The notes beneath the pieces are model-generated. The model saw nothing but the letters and a program-made list of their open reading frames with translations. It was not told the origin of the DNA and searched no databases. A DNA stretch of 64,000 bases from Ignavibacteria bacterium (GTDB taxonomy: Bacteria; Bacteroidota; Ignavibacteria; Tepidaquicellales; OLB5): positions 383,970 to 447,969 of the forward strand of contig JAFLBX010000001.1 of the NCBI GenBank assembly GCA_017303675.1, written 5' to 3'. The position numbers and the translations under genes are program-made. This document shows positions 28,046 through 35,717 of this stretch, piece by piece; the stretch's first letter is position 1, and each line of letters starts with the position of its first letter.

Positions 28046-28103
28046 TGCCTTTTTACTTCTTGAAATCTGCGCTAGCAGATTGAAATCCGGCTTTGCCGGA
28101 TGC
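28046..28103. repeat. Right copy of the ~57-bp REP-like inverted repeat
   Basis: The reverse complement of this unit aligns with 27184-27240. It holds the hairpins CCGGC-AAA-GCCGG and AATCTGC-TAGC-GCAGATT. The loop bases and a few stem bases differ between copies, with stem pairing preserved. Confidence 0.8.
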
Positions 28104-28106
28104 CTT

Positions 28107-28748
28107 TTATTTTTTTAAAGGTCTTCTAACAACATAATCACCGCTAATTTTGTATTTGCCGTATATTACATTGTTGCGGATATTATCGCCGTTATCCTTT
28201 TGCCTGGTGCCGGCCCACCATGCTTTAACATAAACATCCTTTTTTGACTGAACAAGTTCTTCAAATATTATAACATGACCTTTCCACACAATAAGATCGC
28301 CTTTTTGAGCTGATGAAATATCTTTTACACCGACTACAGGAAGTATATCAGTAAATTTTTCTGTATCAACAAGATCTCGGCATAATGCATTTTGTTTCGG
28401 TGTTTTAAAGCCTGATTTATACAATACATTCAGCGCAAAAATATTACACTTTGTTGAACCGTTTAAAACTATAAGCTGATTATTAAGCCAGTATAAATAA
28501 GTTGAGTCCACGCTAGGTGAATACCATTCCACATTCTGCTCACTGGCAGCAATTCTCATTATCCTGGCACCGCCTGCATCACTAACATCGGTAACTTCTT
28601 TCTCTTTTTCTTCTTCCTTTTTCTCTTCTGTGGTTGTTTCAGTAGTTGGCTCTGAATCTTCTTCAGTTCTGGATGCCGGAAAACACCCGGTTAAATATAT
28701 GCTTAATGAAAAGATTAGCGATATATATAGTAATTTTCTGTTTTTCAT
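28107..28748 (-). CDS. Lipoprotein with papain-like (NlpC/P60 or CHAP-type) amidase core
   Basis: The 213-residue protein has a lipoprotein signal (SLIFSLSIYLTGC), then a Glu/Thr/Lys-rich linker (residues ~25-55). A C-terminal domain follows with STKCNIFALNVLYKSGF and, ~60 residues later, GDLIVWKGHVIIFEE. The cysteine and histidine order and the GD...GHV string resemble NlpC/P60 or CHAP peptidoglycan amidases, but the match is loose and no third residue is certain. It probably sits on the outer-membrane inner face. Confidence 0.6.
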   Translation of the reverse strand: MKNRKLLYISLIFSLSIYLTGCFPASRTEEDSEPTTETTTEEKKEEEKEKEVTDVSDAGGARIMRIAASEQNVEWYSPSVDSTYLYWLNNQLIVLNGSTKCNIFALNVLYKSGFKTPKQNALCRDLVDTEKFTDILPVVGVKDISSAQKGDLIVWKGHVIIFEELVQSKKDVYVKAWWAGTRQKDNGDNIRNNVIYGKYKISGDYVVRRPLKK

Positions 28749-28834
28749 AACCTGTATAATTATATACGTTATACCAAAATAACCTAAAGATTATATTTAA
28801 ACAAATGGTTGCTATACCGTAATTTGGGTATGAC

Positions 28835-28867
28835 AAAAAAAGCCCCATTTTTAATAAAAAATGGGGC
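28835..28867 (-). terminator. Rho-independent terminator after the serine hydrolase gene
   Basis: GCCCCATTTTT and AAAAATGGGGC (28842-28867) form a stem; on the minus strand seven Ts follow (28835-28841). Confidence 0.85.
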
Positions 28868-28892
28868 AGAAATTATGTGAAATTTTGTAAAT

Positions 28893-29978
28893 TTACTCAA
28901 GCATTGGTAATATCGCCTTCAAAAAATCGTCAGGTGAGCGGTTTGACTGAGTATTATAGAATATAATCGCGGTTATTCCGGTTTTGGGTGAATGAACTGA
29001 AATGTTATGAAATCCGGGATAAGAACCGTTATGCCCTATATATGAATCACCAAGTATGAACATACCAAAACAGTATTTCAAGCCGTCCCTTTCCAGTCCG
29101 GGTTTCATTCTTTCAGCCATTGTTTCTTTGCTGATTAGCGTTCCTTCAGCCAAAGCCTTTAGATAGATCTTTAGATCTTCGATTGTTGAAACCATTGCTC
29201 CTGCTGCCCAGCCCCAGCTTGGATTATACTTTGTGGTAACATCCACCAGCGGGTAAACCCATGTGCCGTCATCTTCGCCGTATCCTTCTGGATGTGAGCC
29301 CCAAATTTCCGGCACTTCGGGGAAATCGGTATTTTTCATTCCGAGCTTATCGGTGATACGGGTTTTAATTTCCTGCGGTAAAGAATTACCCGTTACTTTT
29401 TCAATTATCATTCCAATTAACGCAGTATTTGTATTGCTGTAATGCCAGCCTTTGCCGGGTTCAAAATACGTTCCGTTACGAACCGATACTTCAATAAGCT
29501 CTTCGGGTTTCCATAATTTTTTTGGATGTGACTTCATGGAATCATCAAACTCTTTGGCTTCACTGTAATTATATAAACCGCTTGTCATATCGCCAAGCAT
29601 TCTTACTGTAATGTTTTTTGCATTCGGAAGATTTGGAAAGTATTTATCAATTTGCTCATCAAGCGTAAGTTTTTTTTCGTCAACAAGCTGCAGCAGCACA
29701 GTGCATGTAAAAGTTTTGGTTAAGCTTCCTATTCTGAAACGGAAATCAGTCACCATTGGCGCTTTTGTTTCAATGTTGGCAAGACCTTTGGATTTTTCGT
29801 AAATTACTTTATCCCCTTTTGTGATACTGATTATCATTCCCGGCTGCAGCGCAGTGGTAAGTATGGAATCAGAATAATGTTCGATAAATTCTGTTAATTT
29901 ATCATTCTGCGCATTTATATATGCTGAGCTGAAAACGACCAATAATGCAATAAAACGTGTAAACTTCATATATTTCAT
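28893..29978 (-). CDS. Secreted serine hydrolase, beta-lactamase/penicillin-binding (class C, S12) family
   Basis: The ~361-residue protein has a signal peptide (FTRFIALLVVFSSAYINAQ). The S12 motifs follow: SLTK (SxxK, nucleophile), YSNTNTALIG (YxN), and HNGSYPGF (HxG in place of KTG). It most likely cleaves a D-alanyl peptide or ester in the periplasm; true beta-lactamase activity is not implied. The frame opens with TTG 29996, but ATG 29978 puts the signal helix close to the start and is chosen. Single gene between two terminators. Confidence 0.85.
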   Translation of the reverse strand: MKYMKFTRFIALLVVFSSAYINAQNDKLTEFIEHYSDSILTTALQPGMIISITKGDKVIYEKSKGLANIETKAPMVTDFRFRIGSLTKTFTCTVLLQLVDEKKLTLDEQIDKYFPNLPNAKNITVRMLGDMTSGLYNYSEAKEFDDSMKSHPKKLWKPEELIEVSVRNGTYFEPGKGWHYSNTNTALIGMIIEKVTGNSLPQEIKTRITDKLGMKNTDFPEVPEIWGSHPEGYGEDDGTWVYPLVDVTTKYNPSWGWAAGAMVSTIEDLKIYLKALAEGTLISKETMAERMKPGLERDGLKYCFGMFILGDSYIGHNGSYPGFHNISVHSPKTGITAIIFYNTQSNRSPDDFLKAILPMLE

Positions 29979-30019
29979 TGTTTTAGTTATATGCAAAATA
30001 ACAATTTATTTCCATAAAT

Positions 30020-30050
30020 AAAAAAGCCATCCCCAACTTCGGGATGGCTT
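30020..30050 (-). terminator. Rho-independent terminator after dnaK
   Basis: AAGCCATCCC (30024-30033) pairs with GGGATGGCTT (30041-30050) with a 7-base loop. Read leftward it is followed by six Ts. Confidence 0.85.
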
Positions 30051-30100
30051 ATTTTGCTTTAATGGAGAATATATGATATTAAAGCTATGGGTACAACAAG

Positions 30101-32038
30101 TTACTTCTTTTCATCATCAACAACTTCGAAGTCGGCATTTTCAACCTTTTTGTCATCAGGCTGCTGGCCTTCAGCGCCGGCATTTGGATTTGCCTGCTGC
30201 TCACCGCCAGCTCCTGGCGCGCCGGTTGCCTGGCTGTACATCTGGGTTGAAGCTTCATTCCATGCAGCATTCATCGCATCCATTGCAGATTTTATTTCAT
30301 CGGTATTTGTTCCCTTAACAGATTCTTTAAGTCTGCCAAGTGCTGTCTCCAGCTTGCCCTTCATATCGGGGGTAAGCTTTTCACCGAATTCTTTCATCTG
30401 CTTTTCAGTCTGGAATATCAAACTGTCTGCATGATTCTTAGTATCAACTTCTTCACGTCTTTTTTTATCTTCGCCTTCATGTTCTTTGGCATCTTTACGC
30501 ATCTTTTCAATTTCAGCATCACTTAATCCGCTTGAGTGAGTTATTTTTATTGACTGTTCCTTGCCGGATGCTTTATCCTTGGCGCTTACGTGCAGTATAC
30601 CGTTTGCATCGATATCAAATGTAACTTCGATCTGCGGTATCCCGCGCGGAGCAGGCGGAATTCCGTCTAAATGGAATCTTCCGATAGTCCTGTTATCCTG
30701 CGCCATTGGACGCTCACCCTGCAGTATATGAATTTCAACTGAAGGCTGGTTATCTGATGCTGTTGAATATACTTCTGTTTTCTTTGTAGGAATTGTTGTA
30801 TTGGCATCAATCATCTTTGTCATGACTCCGCCAAGAGTTTCAATTCCAAGAGAAAGCGGTGTAACATCAAGCAGCAATACATCCTTAACATCACCCGTCA
30901 ATACGCCGCCCTGTATAGCTGCGCCTATTGCTACAACTTCATCAGGATTAACGCCTTTATGCGGTTCTTTTTTGAAGAAGTTTTTCACTGCTTCCTGAAC
31001 CTTAGGGATCCTGGTTGAACCACCGACAAGAATTACTTCATCAATCTGGTCAACTGTAAATCCTGAATCAGCTAGAGCTTTTTTGCATGGCTCCATTGTC
31101 CTTTGAATAAGATCATCTACAAGCTGTTCAAACTTAGCGCGGGTTACAGTCATATCAATGTGTTTGGGCACACCGTCAATTGCCGTAATGTACGGAAGTT
31201 TCACATCAGCCTGGGTCTGGCTTGAAAGGTCACATTTAACCCTTTCAGCTTCAACTTTTAATCTCTGTAATGCCATCGGGTCTTTTCTCAGGTCAATGCC
31301 TTCGAGCTTCTGGAATTCTTCAGCAAGATAGTCCATAAGCCTCTGGTCAAAGTCATCACCGCCAAGGTGTGTATCACCGTTGGTTGATTTAACCTGGAAG
31401 TTGCCTGTACCTTCGATATCATATAACTCTAAAATGGAAATATCAAATGTACCTCCGCCAAGATCATAAACAGCTACTTTTTCATCTTTTTTCTTTTTAT
31501 CAAGACCGTATGCAAGTGCAGCTGCAGTAGGCTCATTGATAATTCTTTTTACTTCAAGCCCTGCAATTTTACCTGCATCTGTGGTAGCCTGTCTTTGCGC
31601 GTCATTAAAATAAGCCGGCACTGTAATAACAGCTTCTGTGACTTTTTGGCCTAAATAATCTTCAGCGGTCTGTTTCATTTTCTGAAGTACCATTGCTGAA
31701 ATTTCAGGTGGTGAGTAAACCCTGTCACCAATTTCAACTCTCGCAGTATCATTTTCGCCTTTAACAACTTTATAAGATACCTTTGAGATCTCATCTGTTA
31801 CTTCATTGTACCTTCTGCCCATAAATCTCTTTATGGATGATACAGTGTTCTGCGGATTGGTAACTGACTGCCTCTTTGCCGCCTGTCCCACGAGGCGCTC
31901 GCCGCCTTTGGTGAAAGCAACAACAGAAGGTGTAGTTCTGTGTCCTTCCGCATTAGGAATTACAACAGGGTCATTGCCTTCCATTACGGCAACTACCGAG
32001 TTAGTCGTTCCTAAATCGATTCCGATAATTTTTCCCAT
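30101..32038 (-). CDS. dnaK: Molecular chaperone DnaK (Hsp70)
   Basis: The 645-residue Hsp70 opens with [18 protein letters not shown] and has [17 protein letters not shown] and [12 protein letters not shown] in the ATPase domain. A substrate domain and a helical lid follow, ending in a Gly/Ala/Gln-rich linker and [14 protein letters not shown]. It binds unfolded segments with ATP and works with DnaJ and GrpE, whose genes are not here. No CIRCE element (HrcA box) was found upstream. Confidence 0.97.
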   Translation of the reverse strand: MGKIIGIDLGTTNSVVAVMEGNDPVVIPNAEGHRTTPSVVAFTKGGERLVGQAAKRQSVTNPQNTVSSIKRFMGRRYNEVTDEISKVSYKVVKGENDTARVEIGDRVYSPPEISAMVLQKMKQTAEDYLGQKVTEAVITVPAYFNDAQRQATTDAGKIAGLEVKRIINEPTAAALAYGLDKKKKDEKVAVYDLGGGTFDISILELYDIEGTGNFQVKSTNGDTHLGGDDFDQRLMDYLAEEFQKLEGIDLRKDPMALQRLKVEAERVKCDLSSQTQADVKLPYITAIDGVPKHIDMTVTRAKFEQLVDDLIQRTMEPCKKALADSGFTVDQIDEVILVGGSTRIPKVQEAVKNFFKKEPHKGVNPDEVVAIGAAIQGGVLTGDVKDVLLLDVTPLSLGIETLGGVMTKMIDANTTIPTKKTEVYSTASDNQPSVEIHILQGERPMAQDNRTIGRFHLDGIPPAPRGIPQIEVTFDIDANGILHVSAKDKASGKEQSIKITHSSGLSDAEIEKMRKDAKEHEGEDKKRREEVDTKNHADSLIFQTEKQMKEFGEKLTPDMKGKLETALGRLKESVKGTNTDEIKSAMDAMNAAWNEASTQMYSQATGAPGAGGEQQANPNAGAEGQQPDDKKVENADFEVVDDEKK

Positions 32039-32125
32039 AGTTTTTATTCTTTCTGTTTTTTTAGATACAGTTAATCATAAGTAACCGCATCAATTTATTT
32101 TTTTTTAAAACTCTTTAGTATAAAT

Positions 32126-32524
32126 TTATTTATTTAATTCTTCAAATTCTTTTAATGCTTCAGCTTTTTCGGGGATATCCATTTCCGAAGCCATTTTAAA
32201 AAGTTCTTTTGCAATTTCTAAACTTTTTAAGCTGTCATCAGTTTTTCCCTGGGATCTCAATATCAACCCCTCTTCTTTAAGTATTCTTGCAGCAAGATAG
32301 ATTTTTTCAGCTTCTGATTCTTTGTTCTGGCTGAAAACATATTTAATTCCAGCTGCGCCAAGTGATCTTAAATGTCCTGTACCAAATCCGGTTACAAGCT
32401 TGCTTAATCCGTCCAGCTCTGATTTGGCATCGGTGTAGCTTTTTTGTTCCCTCAAAAGAATTATCTTAGCCATTGCTTTGATAAATTCTTCGATCATACG
32501 CATAATGTAATCTTTCCTGAACAT
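32126..32524 (-). CDS. Small helical (TPR-like) protein, unknown function
   Basis: The 132-residue protein is almost fully helical, with repeats such as AKIILLREQKSYTDAKSELD and AARILKEEGLILRSQGKTDDSLKSLEIAKELF, which read like TPR hairpins. There is no signal peptide. The ATG at 32524 lies 3 bases after the stop of the protease gene, so translation is probably coupled; ATGs at 32503 and 32497 are alternatives. The function is unknown; the position between dnaK and a protease suggests a cofactor of protein quality control. Confidence 0.55.
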   Translation of the reverse strand: MFRKDYIMRMIEEFIKAMAKIILLREQKSYTDAKSELDGLSKLVTGFGTGHLRSLGAAGIKYVFSQNKESEAEKIYLAARILKEEGLILRSQGKTDDSLKSLEIAKELFKMASEMDIPEKAEALKEFEELNK

Positions 32525-32526
32525 AT

Positions 32527-32970
32527 TTATTTCAGGTAAAGTGTTTTTTCAGCGTAATCGATCAGAGCCCTGTGTTTTTTAAGCAGGTCAGCACCCAAAA
32601 CACCATCAATTTTTTTACTGCGTGATTTTTCCAGAGCATTGTTTACATGAGTAAGATCAACTGTTATAATAACTTTGTTAATAACAGAAAATTCCTTGAT
32701 CCTGATAGTGTTACCCCTGCTTTTCCTGGTTTTTAATTGCGCAGTGCCAAGACCGCCAGCATCTTTTGAAACACTTTTTGAGATTTTCAGCAGGAATTTT
32801 TCAGCAGCTGATTCATCAATTACGGTATGTGAAGCGCCTGTATCCAGAATAAAGCTGCCGGTTTTACCGTTAATTTCCGCATTAAGCTTAAAGTGTCCGG
32901 CTCCGTTACTTTTAAGTGGAATTTTATGATAACCCTGTTTTACGAGTAAGCTGCTTATATTATTTTTCAT
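32527..32970 (-). CDS. Retropepsin-like aspartic protease (clan AA)
   Basis: The 147-residue protein has the single-domain retropepsin arrangement: FILDTGASHTVID with the catalytic Asp (DTG), then ITVDLTHVN, and a C-terminal KIDGVLGADLLKKHRALIDYAEKTL, the ILG-type block before the second psi loop. Retropepsins act as dimers, each subunit giving one Asp. It lacks a signal peptide or membrane helix, so it would be cytoplasmic. It lies between hsp20 and dnaK on the same strand. Confidence 0.8.
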   Translation of the reverse strand: MKNNISSLLVKQGYHKIPLKSNGAGHFKLNAEINGKTGSFILDTGASHTVIDESAAEKFLLKISKSVSKDAGGLGTAQLKTRKSRGNTIRIKEFSVINKVIITVDLTHVNNALEKSRSKKIDGVLGADLLKKHRALIDYAEKTLYLK

Positions 32971-33007
32971 AAAAATTTTCCTTAAAAATAACTTGTTTCA
33001 TAAAATC

Positions 33008-33036
33008 AGCGCCGGAGGACCATCAACTCCGGCGCT
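33008..33036 (-). terminator. Hairpin after hsp20, probable terminator
   Basis: AGCGCCGGA (33008-33016) pairs with TCCGGCGCT (33028-33036) across an 11-base loop. Leftward it is followed by GATTTTAT, a weak T tract. Confidence 0.55.
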
Positions 33037-33121
33037 TTTAAACTATAAGACAAGTATCTGTCTTATTTACTTCAATTAACCAAATAATAACTAACTTAGA
33101 AACATTCTTCTAAAAATCAGA

Positions 33122-33577
33122 TTATTTTATATCGATCTGTTTTTCAACTATTTTTGCCTCTTCTGTTTTAGGAAGAGTAATGTTCAAAACACCTTCTTTA
33201 TATTCAGCAGAAATCTTGTCATAAATTACTTCAGCCGGAAGTGTGAAGCTTCTTGAAAACGCTCCGTAATTTCTTTCTATCCTGTAGTAATTTTTCTTTT
33301 CATCTTTCTGTTCTGATTTCTTTTCACCGCTGATAGTTAATACATCGCCTACCAGGTTGATCTTAATATCATTCTTATCAACACCGGGTACTTCAGCATG
33401 AACATATAAATTTTCATTATCTTCAGTAACATCAACCCTGGGTGTAAATGCATTATTGCCGAAAGGTTTAATGCCCCAGTCACCGTTAAAAGGTGAATCA
33501 AAATCTTCAAAGAACTTTTTAATTTTCTTATCGATGTTTGAAAGTTCTGATGCGGGTCTGAATTTTACTAATGTCAT
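33122..33577 (-). CDS. Small heat-shock protein (Hsp20/alpha-crystallin)
   Basis: The 151-residue protein has an alpha-crystallin domain (residues ~45-140): FTPRVDVTEDNENLYVHAEVPGV, an NYYRIERNYGAFSRSFTLP strand and the closing GVLNITLPK. The C-terminus VEKQIDIK provides the IxI anchor that drives oligomer assembly. It holds unfolding proteins ATP-independently for DnaK-type refolding, and dnaK lies about 1.1 kb further along the same strand. A sigma-54-like promoter motif lies 58 bases upstream. Confidence 0.93.
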   Translation of the reverse strand: MTLVKFRPASELSNIDKKIKKFFEDFDSPFNGDWGIKPFGNNAFTPRVDVTEDNENLYVHAEVPGVDKNDIKINLVGDVLTISGEKKSEQKDEKKNYYRIERNYGAFSRSFTLPAEVIYDKISAEYKEGVLNITLPKTEEAKIVEKQIDIK

Positions 33578-33634
33578 TTTTAAAATCTCCTTTTATATTT
33601 TTATTTTTTATTTTTTCTTTCGCTTTAGTACATT

Positions 33635-33649
33635 ACAATAGCTGTGCCA
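33635..33649 (-). promoter_or_regulatory. Sigma-54-like (-24/-12) promoter element upstream of hsp20
   Basis: The minus strand reads TGGCAC-AGCTA-TTGT, matching the RpoN consensus TGGCAC-N5-TTGC in spacing and all but the last base. The expected transcript start (~33624) would leave a leader of about 47 bases before the hsp20 ATG at 33577. Confidence 0.45.
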
Positions 33650-33841
33650 AACTTTTTTTGCCTTTAAATCAAAATTTAAGGCATTTGTGTATATTTGAGA
33701 TTGACAAAATGTACATAAATATAAGCGATTTTTCCACAATTATGATAAATTTTACAATTTATATGTAATTTTGTCAGTGAATTGATTTTCACAAAATTAT
33801 TGATTTACTTTGTATATCCTAAAAACTTAAATATCATTAAA

Positions 33842-34234
33842 ATGCAAAAAAATATTATATATAGTAAAAATGCACCCGAGCCAATTGGTCCTTATTCACA
33901 GGCAATTAAATTAACGATGGATTCAGGTAAAATACTTTATACATCAGGGCAGGTTGCAATTGATCCGAAAACCGGAAATTTCATTTCCGGTGGAATAAAA
34001 GAACAAACAAGGCAGGTTATTGAAAACCTTAAGGCTTTGCTAAATGAAGCAGGTACAGAGTTAAATAAAGTGATAAAAACAACAGTTTTTTTAAAAGATA
34101 TGAACGATTTTACTGTTATGAATGAAATTTACTCTGAATACTTCGGAGATTCAAAACCTGCACGTTCAACAGTTGAAGTGGCCAGGCTTCCTAAGGATGC
34201 ATTGGTTGAGATCGAAGTTATTGCTGTTATATAA
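33842..34234 (+). CDS. ridA: RidA family enamine/imine deaminase
   Basis: The 130-residue protein matches RidA end to end: [41 protein letters not shown], and the C-terminal [22 protein letters not shown], containing the arginine that holds the substrate carboxylate and the essential glutamate. RidA hydrolyses reactive 2-aminoacrylate formed by PLP enzymes. A frame from 33782 would add 20 residues; ATG 33842 fits the usual ~128-residue length. A PLP aminotransferase gene follows 131 bases later. Confidence 0.93.
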   Translation: MQKNIIYSKNAPEPIGPYSQAIKLTMDSGKILYTSGQVAIDPKTGNFISGGIKEQTRQVIENLKALLNEAGTELNKVIKTTVFLKDMNDFTVMNEIYSEYFGDSKPARSTVEVARLPKDALVEIEVIAVI

Positions 34235-34365
34235 AATCTAATCAGACTTCCTTAGTCTAATATCGGGTTAAGAGTTTAACTATTAATATAGTTCTTCACT
34301 TTTCGGATTTTCAATGTTGTATAAAATAGTTAAGTTTGTAAATACACAAACCTATTTAAAATCCT

Positions 34366-35661
34366 ATGCATACAGATATATTAGAAGTAAAGGAAAAGAC
34401 CCTTAGAGTCTCTAAGATGGCAGAGACATTGATAGCATCTGAGATCATTAAGCTTGCCGGTGAAATTAACGAAAAAATAAAACAGGGAGAAAAGATCTAT
34501 AACTTAACTATTGGAGATTTTGATCCAAAAGTTTTTCCTATCCCGGCAGAGCTAGAAGAAGAAATAATAAAAGCATACACTAACCACGAAACAAACTACC
34601 CTCCTGCCGACGGAATGCTTGAAACAAGGAAAGCAGTTTCTAAATTTTTAAAAGATAAAGAAGGTGTAGATTACAACCCTGCAACAGAAATTTTAATGTC
34701 AGCAGGCGCCCGCCCGCTTATATATGCTACATTCCAGACATTGGTTCAGCCGGGTGATACTGTACTTTTCCCTGTGCCTTCATGGAATAACAATCATTAC
34801 ACACACCTTTCACATGCGCATAAAATTGAGATTAACACAAAACCTGAAAATCATTTTATGCCAACTGCTGCCGAACTGAAAGAGCATATTAAAGATGCTG
34901 CATTGGTAGCTCTTTGCTCACCTCTGAACCCGACAGGCACAACATTTTCAAAAAAAGATCTCACTGAAATATGCGAAATGATAGTTGAAGAAAATCATTC
35001 CAGAGGCGAGAACGAAAAACCTGTTTACCTGATGTATGACCAGATTTACTGGGTTTTGACATATGGTGAAACAGAACATTTTAACCCCGTTAGCCTTGTG
35101 CCTGAAATGAAAAATTACACAATCTTTATAGATGGCTTATCCAAAGCATTCGCAGCAACAGGGGTAAGAGTAGGCTGGTCAGTCGGACCCGCACGTGTAA
35201 TTGGCAAAATGAAATCAATTCTCTCGCACCTTGGTGCATGGGCTCCAAAAGCAGAGCAGGTTGCAACAGCAAAGTATCTAGCCAGAACAGAAGATGTTGA
35301 CAATTATTTAAACAGATTCAAAAAGGAAGTTCACGACAGGCTTGACGGATTTTATGAAGGTTTCATGTCATTAAAATCAGAAGGTTTTAAAGTGGATGCA
35401 ATTGCTCCGCAGGCTGCAATATACCTGACGGTTCAGTTTGACCTGCACGGTAAGAAAAAAGCTGACGGAACAGTGCTTGCTACAACAAAAGACGTTACAA
35501 AATACCTGCTGGAAGAAGCGCGTGTTGCTATAGTGCCGTTTTCAGCTTTTGGTGATTCCGAAGATTCCACATGGTACCGTTTATCTGTTGGCACCTGCAG
35601 GCTTGATGAAGTTACCAAAGTCATTGAAAGCCTGAGAAATGCATTAAGGAAGCTTTCCTGA
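34366..35661 (+). CDS. Class I/II PLP-dependent aminotransferase
   Basis: The 431-residue enzyme has the fold-type I motifs: ALCSPLNPTGTTFSKKDL, a MYDQIYW block with the pyridine-binding Asp, and the PLP lysine in DGLSKAFAATGVRVGWSVGP. The C-terminal RLSVGTCRLDEV holds the carboxylate-binding arginine. It resembles aspartate/aromatic aminotransferases, but substrate is not resolved. It is probably monocistronic, located between ridA and the subtilisin gene. Confidence 0.88.
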   Translation: MHTDILEVKEKTLRVSKMAETLIASEIIKLAGEINEKIKQGEKIYNLTIGDFDPKVFPIPAELEEEIIKAYTNHETNYPPADGMLETRKAVSKFLKDKEGVDYNPATEILMSAGARPLIYATFQTLVQPGDTVLFPVPSWNNNHYTHLSHAHKIEINTKPENHFMPTAAELKEHIKDAALVALCSPLNPTGTTFSKKDLTEICEMIVEENHSRGENEKPVYLMYDQIYWVLTYGETEHFNPVSLVPEMKNYTIFIDGLSKAFAATGVRVGWSVGPARVIGKMKSILSHLGAWAPKAEQVATAKYLARTEDVDNYLNRFKKEVHDRLDGFYEGFMSLKSEGFKVDAIAPQAAIYLTVQFDLHGKKKADGTVLATTKDVTKYLLEEARVAIVPFSAFGDSEDSTWYRLSVGTCRLDEVTKVIESLRNALRKLS

Positions 35662-35717
35662 AAAGATTTGGTGCAGCGCTGTTTTTAATTTCAGCCTGAA
35701 ATTTAATTTCTGAAAAT

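Noticed and set aside
32039-32125. CIRCE/HrcA element upstream of dnaK
   Set aside because: No TTAGCACTC-N9-GAGTGCTAA is present in the gap.
33660-33683. Hairpin GCCTTTAAAT/ATTTAAGGC as a terminator
   Set aside because: No T run follows in either direction, and no gene ends there.
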